The notes under the pieces were generated by a model. That model searched no databases, was not told the DNA's origin, and saw only the letters and a list, made by a program, of their open reading frames with translations. From contig MCGE01000001.1 of the NCBI GenBank assembly GCA_002105175.1, forward strand, positions 3,286,001 to 3,350,000: 64,000 bases of DNA, given 5' to 3'. The stretch's first letter is position 1, and each line of letters begins with the position of its first letter. The DNA is from Absidia repens. Taxonomy: Eukaryota; Mucoromycota; Mucoromycetes; Mucorales; Cunninghamellaceae. Positions 24,294 to 36,179 of the stretch are shown here, in pieces. The translations under genes were made by a program, and so were the position numbers.

Positions 24294-25637
24294 TTATACT
24301 ATAGATTCAGGTGTTGGCTCTTGTCCGATGATACTTTCCATTTTCTTCGCTCTTGCATAGTCCGATACTGCACGAATAACCAGGAACCATCCAATAATCA
24401 TCAATATGTAGGATAAAATATCAGCGTCTAAACTTTCACTTTCACCACCATCTGTAGACTGGTCTTTGTGTTTGCTGTTGCTTTCATCGCCAGTATAATT
24501 TGTGTCATCAACTAGGGACTCTCCTATATAAGAGAAAAAAAAACCAATGAGTTTTACACATAAAGAAAATGGGTCGTCGTAGGGTAACTTACTGCTTCGA
24601 ATATAAAATCCAGTTTGCACCAAAGATACACCTAACCCAGCAAGAGATCCATTCTTTTTATGATGAAGAAATAAATGAATAAGATATAATTGTCATATAT
24701 GAAAATATTTTCTTCTTCTTTTACCTTGGCAGCATGTGAGGTATGAAGTAGATACCTACAATTGCCATAATGTTAGTATTGTTCATTCTTCTTTTTGACA
24801 TGAGTTTCATGCAATATTTTTTTTTTCTTTACGTTAGCATAAATCCCACAAATTGGAAACTTGCAGATACTAATAATAACAATAATATAATAATCAAAGA
24901 GAGAACGAAAGGAAATGGTTAGTGGTAAAATACATCCAAAGTGAGTACTATATATTGTCGTACCTAATAAATTCCATGCAAATCCTAATATAGAACCAAC
25001 AGGTAATCCTTCGACAAGGATCATATCGCCCATACCTAGTGGTGCAATCACTGTGGTTTGCCAATAAGGAGGTGTTGAATCAGCAACTGCTATGTCATAA
25101 GCCTACGACGAGAAATGTTATTTAGCAGGGGTGGGGGTGTAGAGAGAAGGATAAAAAGAGAGGGGGTAAAGATGACAAACTTACTGGAGGTGTTTCATCT
25201 AGCTTTGTGCTTTCGGATTCCGGTTTAGCTGACATGTTCGAGAAGACACCATCGTTAGTTGACCGTACGGGCAAAACCGCAGGGTAGTGATGTTCTTGCT
25301 GTGATGGCCTGTGTGAAGAAGGGGAGTTAAGTTGGTGCTCATTAGTTGCTGGTGGATGAAGTAATCTTTGTGCCTCATCATGGTGTGTGTCGTCGTCTTC
25401 GTCGTCTTCATCAAAGGCTTCCCCAAAAGTATCCTCTAAATCAGATCGTTGTTGGCTTCGTTGTATATTGTTGATATCGCTACGTTCATTCGAGTAGGCT
25501 GTGGTCAAATGTTCGTCGTCAGCTGAAGTTCGAACCTATAAGTGATAATGACGAGTGAAAGAAAAAGGAAGTTCAATTATATCATTGTAGTAGTTTTTGA
25601 AGGCTTTATTTTTTCATACTTGTTGATATCTTGACAT
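24294..25637 (-). CDS. Bsd2/NDFIP-family membrane adaptor for HECT ubiquitin ligases
   Basis: Seven exons (25637-25620, 25535-25185, 25102-24964, 24869-24833, 24755-24725, 24653-24593, 24523-24294), 867 bases, 288 residues. The acidic, His-rich N-terminal half leads to the junction-built DETPPAYDIAVADSTPPYWQ, which holds a PPxY motif for WW-domain ligases of the Rsp5/Nedd4 group. The conserved membrane block follows: GDMILVEGLPVGSILGFAWN, LLVSASFQFVGFMLTYLLHT, SHAAKNGSLAGLGVSLVQTG, ending in a third helix IMIIGWFLVIRAVSDYARAK-like segment. Three helices plus PY motifs define the Bsd2/NDFIP family, which sends metal transporters and misfolded membrane proteins to the vacuole. The first coding exon is 18 bases, two exons are 31 and 37 bases. 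Confidence 0.9.
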
Positions 25638-25884
25638 TGTGAAAAGAGTGGCGGCTTCAAAAGTCTTGGCGGGAGAATGCTGTAATAAATAAAAAAGAAA
25701 AAAGAGAAAAAAGAGAGCTGATGCTGGGGGAATGACGATACGCACCAAAAAAAAAAAAAAAAAAAAAAAGAGATCGGATTTTAAATTCCCGACTCTCTTT
25801 TTTTTTTTAAAAAAAAAAGCTGTCGTTTATCTTTCAGCACTATCTTCTCTTCTTTTTGCGTTTATAATACACTCTTTCACATTG
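25638..25884. promoter_or_regulatory. Bidirectional promoter between BSD2-like and SIW14-like genes
   Basis: 247 bases separate the two divergent start codons. It contains an A22 run (25749-25770), T/A tracts and a paired GAGATCGGA/ ATTTTAAATTCCCG stretch. A shared nucleosome-free promoter is inferred from the layout. Confidence 0.5.
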
Positions 25885-27063
<1,179 letters not shown>

Positions 27064-27821
27064 TTTATATTCCAACATTTATTATTAGATTAGTCTTTTC
27101 CCCTTCTCCTCCTCACATTACATACACTGATGTAGCATTTATTACCCTGCCCCCTTTGAATTTTGTATATAGCCCAAATAAAAGATAAGCCCGCGCTTTT
27201 AAATTATTATTCTATACAATAAACAAACGCTCTAGTGCACAGCTAGAGCTTTTTTTTTTTTTTTTATAAAAAGTACTGGTTATGTGGTAGACCTGTGTTA
27301 GAGGTTGTCATAAGAAGGTATCGGATGCGAACTTCGGTAGGGTGTATTAGCCGTGCACTGTGGTGATGTAGGACTCATTCATTATTGTATCTTGAGTGTA
27401 TGTTTGTGGTAGATACACCGAATACATACTGTTTTGACAGGGGATAACCAAGTGCATTGTTATAGATAACGATGGGATTGAATTGGCGGATAAAATATGA
27501 TGGGTAGGAACTGTGTATACTGAAGCGATTACAATGATGAAGTTTATTACAGGTGATGGTATTGAATACAGAAACGCTCCTATAGGCCCCGGTCTCCTTG
27601 CAATTTTTATATTCCATTTCACGTTGAAAATAATTGATCTTCTGGTGTCGGAGCTGTTGTTGTTGTTATTGTAGCTGAGGTGTTGATTTTGATAAAAGTA
27701 GAACCTCTCCCTTGCCATTTTGCATCTTAATAGGCGTCCACTGAGCTTCAACTTCCTTCGGTTTGGGCTTCTTTTATTATTATTATTATATGATAGCATA
27801 CGCAAAACTAAAATATTTATA
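27064..27821. other. Intergenic region before repeat copy C
   Basis: Contains the 3' UTR of the phosphatase gene (AATAAA near 27177 and 27220) and AT-rich sequence. The minus-strand open frame at 27347-27844 has no recognisable domain and overlaps the repeat, so I do not call it. Confidence 0.45.
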
Positions 27822-29430
27822 TAAAAATATCGTTCTGGATACATACAATATGTCCAGTTTGACGCAGGCTATGCAGGGTGACACGTCCTACATTTATTTA
27901 TATGAATTGTAGAGCACCTTTCGTACTGAGTGGCATGGAACTATCAACCAGTCACTCGGCCTTTGGTATTGGGAAAATTAGTTCTAGGTAAACTAGAAGG
28001 TAGTAAAAAAATTCGTTATAACAGCGACTACATGCACAGTGAATCTCATATTTGTCGAGCAGGAATCTGGCTATCTTTGATTATGAGTGGATGAATGAGG
28101 GAATGGGTATATGGTGGAACACCTAAAAAGGCTACAATAGCAGCATTGATCAATATTTGATTTCAGAAGATGGTTGATAAAAAGGCATATCTAATTGAAG
28201 ATTAAACGGCGTATTTTATTGAAGCATATTGGTAGATACTAAAACTAAAAGACGATGCGTTCATTGTAACAAAGGACTTAATGGAAGGATCTAATAGGAG
28301 GAACAATAAGGAAACCTAATGTGAGATATAAAAAATGGTCAACACTAATCTAAAGGGACGAATATAAAATAAGAGCCGATATGCCGTACAGAGCATGAAA
28401 AGGGTTATATGGACATCTGTTATTGAAAGCACAACAATTGTCAACCTCAATCTAAAGGAGCGATGGTAAAAAGGGATCTCTGGTACAAGACATCAGAGAG
28501 CCTAATAAAACATTTTTCATTAATCTAGCAAAAAGAGACATATTTTATTCAGTTATTGAATATGTAGACATAAACTATGGACAAACTAAGACAAAGATAA
28601 GCTAATGGAGGCTCCGAAAAGCCAACTGATGGTGATTCTAAATCTTGAATCCAAAACGAAAGGGTTTCCCCATGCATCTTGGAATCCCTGATCTAGAAAC
28701 CCTTTTAAACTAGTCCTGACACTAATCTAAGATCATCGTAACCTTAAAGAAGCAGAATGGTGAAGGAAAAAAAGAAGGAAAGAAAGGGAGACATAAAATA
28801 TAAAAATCGAGACTAGAAAATATACACACGTGGGCGGGGTTTGAAGTTGTTTTTATAGTTTTCAATGTGATATCATAGAAAAGAAACTCCTGTCTTTGTC
28901 CCTTATTCATTGTCCTTCTTCTTCTTTTTTTTTTTTTTTTACAACAATCAACACCATACAACATCATCAACATTATGGTTCTCGACCAACACCATTCAAC
29001 ATTGGCAACGTAGTAGTTCCCTTCTCTGCCTATTTAGTGTTACCCATTCATTGTACAATAATTTGTCGCTCACCGTAAGATATATTACTCTCTTTGAGAA
29101 TACTAGTTTATCTGACGTTACGTTTAGTCTATTATATGATATCCCCGTTCGACTCCCTATACACACACCCGTAACCGCGTCACATTTAGATACGTGCCAG
29201 AGTAGTGTCTTGAGACCAGTGTAGGCTAGTTGTCGTAGTTTAGAATTGCATCTGAATAAAATACATGTTGTCTTTTTGCTTTTACATTGTCTTTCATACG
29301 TTTCATCTACTGGGTAGACCAACATTGTACTGTTCTTGTGCCTGTAGATGAGAAAAAATGGTGGGCGTGTGCAAAAAACGGGGGTTAGGATATGACAATA
29401 TCGGTCAATCATTGTGCTCAGTCTCTCAAC
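27822..29430 (+). repeat. Dispersed divergent-arm repeat, copy C
   Basis: Block order as in copies A, B and G. Left end near 27822 (TCGTTCTGGATACATACAAT), leftward poly(A)-type signal at 28544-28549, conserved block about 28650-28730 (TAGTCCTGACACTAATCTAA), central CACGTGGGCGGGGTTTGAAG at 28827-28846, rightward AATAAA at 29255-29260 followed by ACATGTTGTCTTTTTG. Distances from the central box to the two signals are 283 and 428 bases. Weak similarity with copies A and G continues to about 29430 (TGTGCTCAGTC). Confidence 0.76.
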
Positions 29431-29807
29431 CCTTGAATAAGACTTTCCTGATCCAATATCACATGATACCCCACATTTCTTTTTGTTGCAAAAAAATTCA
29501 AGGCTGTAACAGGTTTGACCTGGAAATTTTGAATGTCAATATTGTTGGAGCAAAAAATAAAACATTACCATTAGTTAAACACGTCGTTTATCAGATTTTA
29601 TGAGACTGTAAATATAACCAAAAGAAGGTTTTTATTTTTTCGAATTTATCATATCGACATTACACAAAGATAACTAAAACTAAAACTAAAACTAAAACTA
29701 ATTCTATGCTATCACAATTCATCATGTTATGTACCCAAGGCATTCTTCGTTGGCACAGGAATATCCTGCAAACATAAAATAAAAAGCGAATGTAAATTGG
29801 CTTCGTT

Positions 29808-29853
<46 letters not shown>

Positions 29854-29969
29854 TATGAGTTTATTTAAAAACTGGAGTAAAAACGTTGGAGTCTATTCTA
29901 ATTTAAAGTCTAACTATAAACATAATAAAGGGAACGGGGACGAGATGGTATCAGACATAGTTCTAATTT
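29431..29969. other. Intergenic region with AAAACT array and A40 tract
   Basis: Holds five AAAACT hexamers at about 29671-29699 and a 40-base A run at 29811-29850, preceded 33 bases upstream by AATAAA. On the minus strand the same region reads T40, ACTAAC, then TTTGCAG, which resembles a branch point and splice acceptor. The nature is therefore ambiguous; no gene is called. Confidence 0.5.
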
Positions 29970-31024
29970 CTATGACAATCCTTGACGGGCTTCAATTTTC
30001 GACGAGGGCAACGCAGTTTCTTCATCTCGAAGTCCCATGGTTTTTTCAGATCGAGCATCAAAATCCTTGTCAGATTCCGTGTCATTGATTTTTCCTTTGT
30101 TGCCATTGTACCATTGGAAGATGTAATATAATACAAATATTCCAACATCAAAGACAGCAATGCCAATATAATTCACCAAACTTAGAATATCAATAGAAGG
30201 TCGATACGCTACAAGACAACAGCAACATCAATTAAGGTTAGTATCTTGATGATGACGATCAAACCGCCACCTCCCTTTTTTTTCCACATTAAGTTTACCT
30301 AGACTGATGGTGGAAAACATTGATCCGAAGAAATCCATAAATAAGAATACATGTGAAACGCCTTCCACACGATGATGCCCTATAGATATATATATAAAAT
30401 AACAAAAAGATCAAGGTTAGCAACGATAAATTCTCACGGTCCATTCCTTTCATTTCATGGGGTATGCTGTACTTACGGAATATATCCCAATATTGAGGCA
30501 AAAACCCGAATAGAATGGTGACAACGGGCAAGACACCGAAGAATTCAATGGCTCTACCATTTTGGTCCAATTCAGCTCGTTTATAAGCAAATATGAGTCC
30601 AACTTCAATCCCACCCATGATCACCAATGTACCAATATATAGCATCCATGACTTTGATTTCGACCACCCGTGACCGTAGTATAGTTCCTGAGCCAGGCAC
30701 ATAGCGCATATGAAGTAGAAAAGATGTGGTTGGACGATCAACGGAATGGCCACACCCAAACTAATGTTGTAATTAGCTAATGTGCACCCACTAAAGATCC
30801 ATATAAGCATAGTCCATGGCGATACACCTTCAGTCGATCCACGTCTATAATTCTTGTAAACTAGATATACGCATATATATTAAAGTGAGAGAGTGTGAGA
30901 GAGAGTTCAATAGCTTGGGCATAATGCTTTGCGAAGCCGAATTACCTTGAGGTGCCATTTGAAAGGACCATAAAACAAGTCCAAAGTATCCAGTGACTTG
31001 CTCCACTAGATTGCGATCAACCAT
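29970..31024 (-). CDS. PQ-loop repeat membrane protein
   Basis: Several exons; exon 1 is 31024-30946 (MVDRNLVEQVTGYFGLVLWS, then FQMAPQ). The first PQ-loop is built across the junction: MAPQVYKNYRRGSTEGVSPW followed by TMLIWIFSGCTLANYNISLG. The second is FGFLPQYWDIFR, spliced to a segment with HHRVEGVSHVFLFMDFFGSM. Hydrophobic helices between and after (IVQPHLFYFICAMCLAQELY; YIGIAVFDVGIFVLYYIFQW) give about seven membrane spans. The C-terminal tail is charged. Two PQ motifs in a seven-helix fold define this family, which includes lysosomal/vacuolar amino-acid exporters; the substrate here is unknown. The stop at 29970-29972 was chosen because the frame is open; a further downstream exon cannot be excluded. 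Confidence 0.85.
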
Positions 31025-31905
31025 TTTTATTGGAATTTATGTTTCCTGATTGAGACTGGGAGAATAGATTCAAAAAAGAAAAAAAAAATTAAGAGAAGAG
31101 CGAAAATGTTAACCAGTAAAAAGCTAGATCGCCCATTATTATACCCGGGATTGGAACCCCGCGTTTCATACTGCAATCTAGTGAAATACTGGGAAATTAG
31201 GTAAAACAATATCATGTGCTATTTATACCAAATGTAATCTTATCTTCTACATTTATATAAAACTTTAAATTTGACATGCCTTCCATGATTGGCAAGAAGA
31301 AGGCATAAACTGTTCACTTCTTTTTTCACTCTAATTTACAATATAAACCCTCCCAAAAACTCGGAAAAAAAATGCTACATTTCCTTGCTTTCTCGTTTGT
31401 CGGTGGTACTAGTAATTTCCCCCCACATGATCCGGTCTGAAAAGCGAAAAAGAAAACGATGATGACAGAGATATGATAGGAATACTATCGTGTCTAAAAA
31501 ACTGTATTGATGGGAAACAATGAGGATCGATTACTAAGATTTGAACGGCCGACGCCTTTTTTGGACTGCTTCAACGGAAAAAATGCTGAAAGTCCCCTAA
31601 TCGTCTATGTGTTTCTGGGGGCGAAAATATTTAGATTAAGGCAAACTGGGAAATTACGATAGAAGATACTAACTAGTAGATAGTGTGCCTAATGGACCCC
31701 ATTAATTAAAGTTGGCTTTTATAATTTTTTGCACACGGTGTGTGATACTAGGATGAAACTTCTCTATAAATATAAAAGCCAGTTTTCATTTCTCGCTTTT
31801 TTTTTTCTCCTTTTTCCTTTTCATTTATAATTGTAATTCCTCTTCTTTTAAACAAGTCATTACAGTTTTATTTTTTTATTTCATTTCAACTCTGCAAGAC
31901 GTTCG
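31025..31905. other. Divergent promoter region, with tRNA-like remnant
   Basis: Separates the PQ-loop gene (minus) from the permease gene (plus). A minus-strand segment near 31140-31165 contains GGTTCCAATCC, one base from the tRNA B-box, with a partial T-stem, but no matching acceptor stem was found. The permease promoter lies at its right end. Confidence 0.5.
31765..31777 (+). promoter_or_regulatory. TATA box of APC permease gene
   Basis: Two overlapping TATA elements (TATAAATATAAAA) lie 129-141 bases before the start codon, followed by a pyrimidine-rich leader. Position and sequence fit a core promoter. Confidence 0.55.
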
Positions 31906-33826
31906 ATGAATGGTGATCAAGTAAACAAGGTACAGTGCATGTCGAAATTTTAAATCACCGTCGGCCAGAATTTTTTTTTTTTTACTTTTTCAATGTTTTT
32001 ACTGACTGACATTTCTATGTTAAATTTAAATAGACAAATACCAAGGCTAATAACAAGCCAAATATTGCACATATTGAAGAATCTGATTGCGGGTCTGACC
32101 TTGATGCCCAGCGATTGAAAGATTTGGGTTATAAGCAAGAATTTAATCGAAGTCTCGGTGTGATCATCCAGGTAGTGTTTCCAATGAGCGCCATGAGCGT
32201 TCTGCCCAATTGGCTAGTTGGATTTGGCCCAAGCTTGGCGGCTGGTGGTCCTTCCTCTTTGTTCTGGGGATGGGTAGTGACAACGCCGTTTGTCATCTGT
32301 ATTAGTTTATCGCTTGCCGAAATGTACTCAGCTTTTCCCGTCAATGGTGGTATCTATAGTTGGGGATACCTCCTTAGTAACAAAAAATGGGGCCCATGTA
32401 AGAATTCATCCTTGCTATCACATTTAAATATATCGACTAAACGCTTTTTTTTCATTATGGCAGTCATGTCATGGATTTCCGGATATATCTATGCCGCTGC
32501 ATACATAGCTGCAAACATGACTGTAGCTTGGAACCTCGCACAACTTATTATAGGTAAGTATGCTCACCCAGTTAACTGGCCATATTCTTAAAACCCGCTT
32601 TCATTAATTTAATCAAATTTTTTTTCATGTCATTTGAATGTATAGGTATGGCCAACGTCCTTCGGGGAACTGATGTGTCCTCTACTGGTCTTTATGTAGG
32701 CCTTTATATTATCATGACTGTTATTGGCACTGGTAGTGGATTTCTTGGTCTCACATTTACAAATTTCCTCAACTACTTTATGGGTAAAGTCAAAAAAAAA
32801 AAAAAAAAAATTTCATGCAAAATTTAACCCCCGCCAATCTTTCTATTTTTGCCTATCATAGCTTTTTGGCTTATTGTATGTACCATTGTCTTTTCCATAG
32901 CAATCCCTGTATTGGCTCCCACCAACCAGAGTGCCACTTGGGTATTTACTCAGTTTAACAACAGCACCGGATATGATAACCATGCATTGGTCTTCTTTCT
33001 CGGTTTACTCCAAGCAGGTTGGTCCATGGTGAGCTTCGAGTCTGGTATTTCTTTAGGGGAAAGCACCAAAGATGCCGCTCGTAAAGGTCCTCAAGGCCTC
33101 ATGCTATGTGTTCTCTTTGCTCTTATTCAAGGATTTGCCATTACCATTGTTGTACTCTTTTCAATTCAAGATTTGGATGTTCTTCTGGATGCCGACTTGC
33201 CGGTAGCTGAATTTTTCCTTCAAGTCACCAACAACCGTCATCTCTCTGCCTTTTTCTTGTCTATCATGGTGGTGGCCCAATATGGTTCCCTTGCTAATTC
33301 TTCCGTAGCTAACTGTAGATTGATGTGGGCTATGGCACGCGATGGTTGTCTTCCTTACTCAAAATTCTTCTACAAGTTGGAAAAAGGTGATGTGCCATTG
33401 CGTATCATTATTTTACAGATGGCTTTGATGATTATATTAATTTTGCCTGTCTTTGGTACCATGGTTTATTGGACTGCCGTTTTGTCTGCTGGTGTTATTT
33501 GCTATAACGTTGCTTACGGACTGCCTTTGTTTTGCCGTCTGGTATGGTCTCGTGATACGATGCCTAAGGGTCCTTTCAATTTGGGTCGTTGGAGTGTGCC
33601 TGTCAATCTTATTGCCCTCGTTTGGATCGTTTTCTTCATTATTATTTTGAGTTTCCCTTCTTCTTTCCCTCCTACTGCTGAAGATATGAATTATTCAAGT
33701 CTAATGCTAGGTGCCGTTACCATTTTCGCTTTGGTTTATTGGCTCTACGGCGGCCGATCCTCCTTCAAAGGTCCTATTGCAAATGTTGATGATGACGATG
33801 ACACATCTAAGAATGAAAGCGATTAG
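31906..33826 (+). CDS. APC-family amino acid / choline-type permease
   Basis: Five exons (31906-31929, 32034-32397, 32464-32553, 32646-32783, 32862-33826), 1,581 bases, 526 residues. A short acidic N-terminus (MNGDQVNKTNTKANNKPNIA) is followed by GYKQEFNRSLGVIIQVVFPM, the first helix. Family marks include the GGPSSLFWGWVVTTPFVICI helix with the SLAEMYSAFPVNGGIYSW motif, WISGYIYAAAYIAANMTVAW, and LFALIQGFAITIVVLFSIQD. Around twelve helices are visible, the last near SSLMLGAVTIFALVYWLYGG, with an acidic C-tail. It is closest in style to the eukaryotic GABA/choline/polyamine branch (Uga4, Hnm1). A plasma- or vacuolar-membrane transporter; substrate cannot be fixed from sequence. Confidence 0.9.
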
Positions 33827-33908
33827 ATGATACAATAGAATAAAACAAATAAATACACGAAGTTTCAATACACAATAAAACGATAAACGTAAAAAGTTTT
33901 TTTTTATT

Positions 33909-33942
<34 letters not shown>

Positions 33943-34249
33943 CAGTTATGAAGACAATAAAAGTAACTATGATGGATAAATGAATCTAGTCTAATGATGG
34001 TATTCAACTGTACAGCGGCTGGTCAAGAAGTAAATGGATGATAGTATATTCGAACACATATACAAAAATCAAAAAGTTGATATCAATTCATTCCTGATGT
34101 TATTCTTTCCATAAATACTTACATCAAATTGGTAAATATAGGAGCGCTGGTATCGTTGAATTTACTTTATGTTATAAGAAGGTAATTTATTTATTTTTGT
34201 TTTTTGTCGAAAGGAAAAAGGCCATAAAAAAAAAGAAAAAATCAGAGTT
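33827..34249. other. 3' flank of the permease gene
   Basis: Contains AATAAA-type signals (33838-33880) and a (TA)n microsatellite at about 33911-33941. No gene seen. Confidence 0.55.
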
Positions 34250-35000
34250 GCAAAAAGACCATCGAAAATATTTCAAATTCCGCGACCTTCGATTTTTATT
34301 GACACCCAGTTTTTATTTTTTCTCTTTCTATTTTTCTTTCATTTCTTTCATTTCTTCATCTTTCAACTTCTTTGAGGTTGCGATGATCTTAGATTAGTGT
34401 CAGGACTAGTTTAGAAGGGTTTTCATCTCAGGGATTACAATATGCATGGGGAACCCCTTTCATTTTGGATTCAAGATTTTGACCACCATTAGTTGTCTTA
34501 TTAGAATCTTCATTGGCTTAGTTTAGTATTAGTATATTAAAGTTTGTCCATATAACTAAAGTCTCTTTTACTTACTTCAATAAAAAAAATGTCCCATTAG
34601 TCTCACTCATGACTTGTGCAATACATCCCTGTTTTTTACTACTATAACTAGCTTTTGATCAGTGCCGTCGTTGTTAGGTTTCAATAAATATCCCTTTTAA
34701 TAGTTTTCCAATTAGATTAGTGATGACCATCCTTTAGATCTTACATCAGTCCCTTTCATGCTTCCTCTAGTAGATCCGTCCATTAACTCTCTTCATACAA
34801 CGAACCCTCATCAGTGGCTTTAGTATCCACAATTTGCTTCAATAAAACCTATCTTTTATTAAACATCGTCTGACTCTGACCTATCAGCTAGTAAATAATG
34901 TTCCTGTTGTATGTAGATGTTTTGCGTGATTTTGACCAAACACTAGTTCTCTAATTCACCCACTATGACACTTTTCCCCACGTGCCCAGAATATTCCTGC
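34250..35000 (-). repeat. Dispersed divergent-arm repeat, copy D (inverted, diverged)
   Basis: Reverse orientation relative to A, B, C and G. The central box is decayed to ATTTCAAATTCCGCGACC near 34272. The conserved block TTAGATTAGTGTCAGGACTA lies at about 34391-34410, followed by TTTAGAAGGGTTTTCATCTC and GGATTACAATATGCATGGGG. Downstream are blocks also present in the left arms of other copies (ATGTCCCATTAGTCTC near 34590; AATAAA in CTTCAATAAA at about 34580, 34680 and 34840). No coding frame. Confidence 0.7.
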
Positions 35001-36179
35001 CACCAATAATATAAATAAATCTAGGCAGTTCTGTGGGTGTATCCACCCCTATTGACCATTTGGCACTACCTTATAGCTTATCTACATATAACCACTTGTC
35101 CCCACCTACTGGGACTTTTCGCCCAGTTGACAGTTCCAGGTCACTTAATATGAAATGTGCCCCCTATTCTTACGCTGTCGCTCATAGGATATCAATCAGC
35201 CCAGATCGTGCCGTCGATTAAGGCACAAATTATCATAATTTGCCTACAAAATTTACGTAAATAAATCACTACAATAATTAGTGAATACTATTCCCTCCCC
35301 GTTTAATTCCTCAAGGAATATCAAATCATTAGCCAAAAACAAAAAACAAATTACTATATTGGGAAATTCAAATCATGCATGAATTTCTATTCATACAAGA
35401 TCCTTTCAATTATGTATCATATGATATAGACATTTCAACATTTTATACATGATGTCACATATACTTTTTAAAAAAATCATTCTTTTCAATAAAGCTATGG
35501 TATGATACATAGCTGCACAAAAAGGTTTACGCCATGACTGCGTCCAGAGGGAATGGTGTTTTGTTACATGCTGAAAAAAATAATCAACGAGATAAACTAT
35601 GTGTAAGATGATGAAGGTAGTCAAGGGAAAAAATTGATACAATAACATACATTTATCATAAAATATGTCAGGTACAACTTCTCTATCTAATGAATATAAA
35701 ATTTGGCCGGATTATTTGTTCATGTACTGAATACTGTCTATCTACCAGAAAAGTAGCTAGAGTGTGAGAGTGCGAATTGGGAGTTGTCCCGAGCCTTACC
35801 CAAGACGTTGCCTGTGGTACACTTTAAAGAGCTGGATATAACTGACATCACTTTCCAACCTCCAGAAACCATTAACAAGCAGTAATACTTTATAGTAATA
35901 TATTTTCATACAATGTGCTTATAGAAAACGACTACAGTGCATGGAACAAGCATACTGGATTCCAAGCCCACTTGCCCTCGGCCATTAAAATTCCGCTTTT
36001 TTCTTTTGCGGGATCGGATTTACAGTCACTTTTTTTTTTTTATTTTATTTTGCCCAATTATTTGATTTGACCTTTTTGCTTTCCTTCTTCACTTGTATTT
36101 ATTGAAAAAGAATTTTTTCTTCTTTTCACATCCCCTCTCTCTTCTTCTTCTTCCATATCATTATTACCACATAGAAGCT
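35001..36179. other. Intergenic region and RLI1 copy 2 promoter
   Basis: Positions about 35040-35220 resemble 63860-63990 at the window end (shared CAGTTGACAGTTCCAGGTC-like text), a possible repeat fragment. The section 35985-36180 is the RLI1 copy 2 promoter and shares ordered blocks (CCGCTTTTTTCTTTT, GTCACTTTTTTT, TTTGACC) with that of copy 1. The rest shows no recognisable gene. Confidence 0.5.

Noticed and set aside
27347..27844. 165-residue minus-strand frame
   Set aside because: No domain or splice structure; overlaps the left end of repeat copy C and has AT-driven composition.
29671..29699. AAAACT hexamer array as interstitial telomere repeat
   Set aside because: Only five units and not a known fungal telomere sequence; treated as a simple microsatellite.
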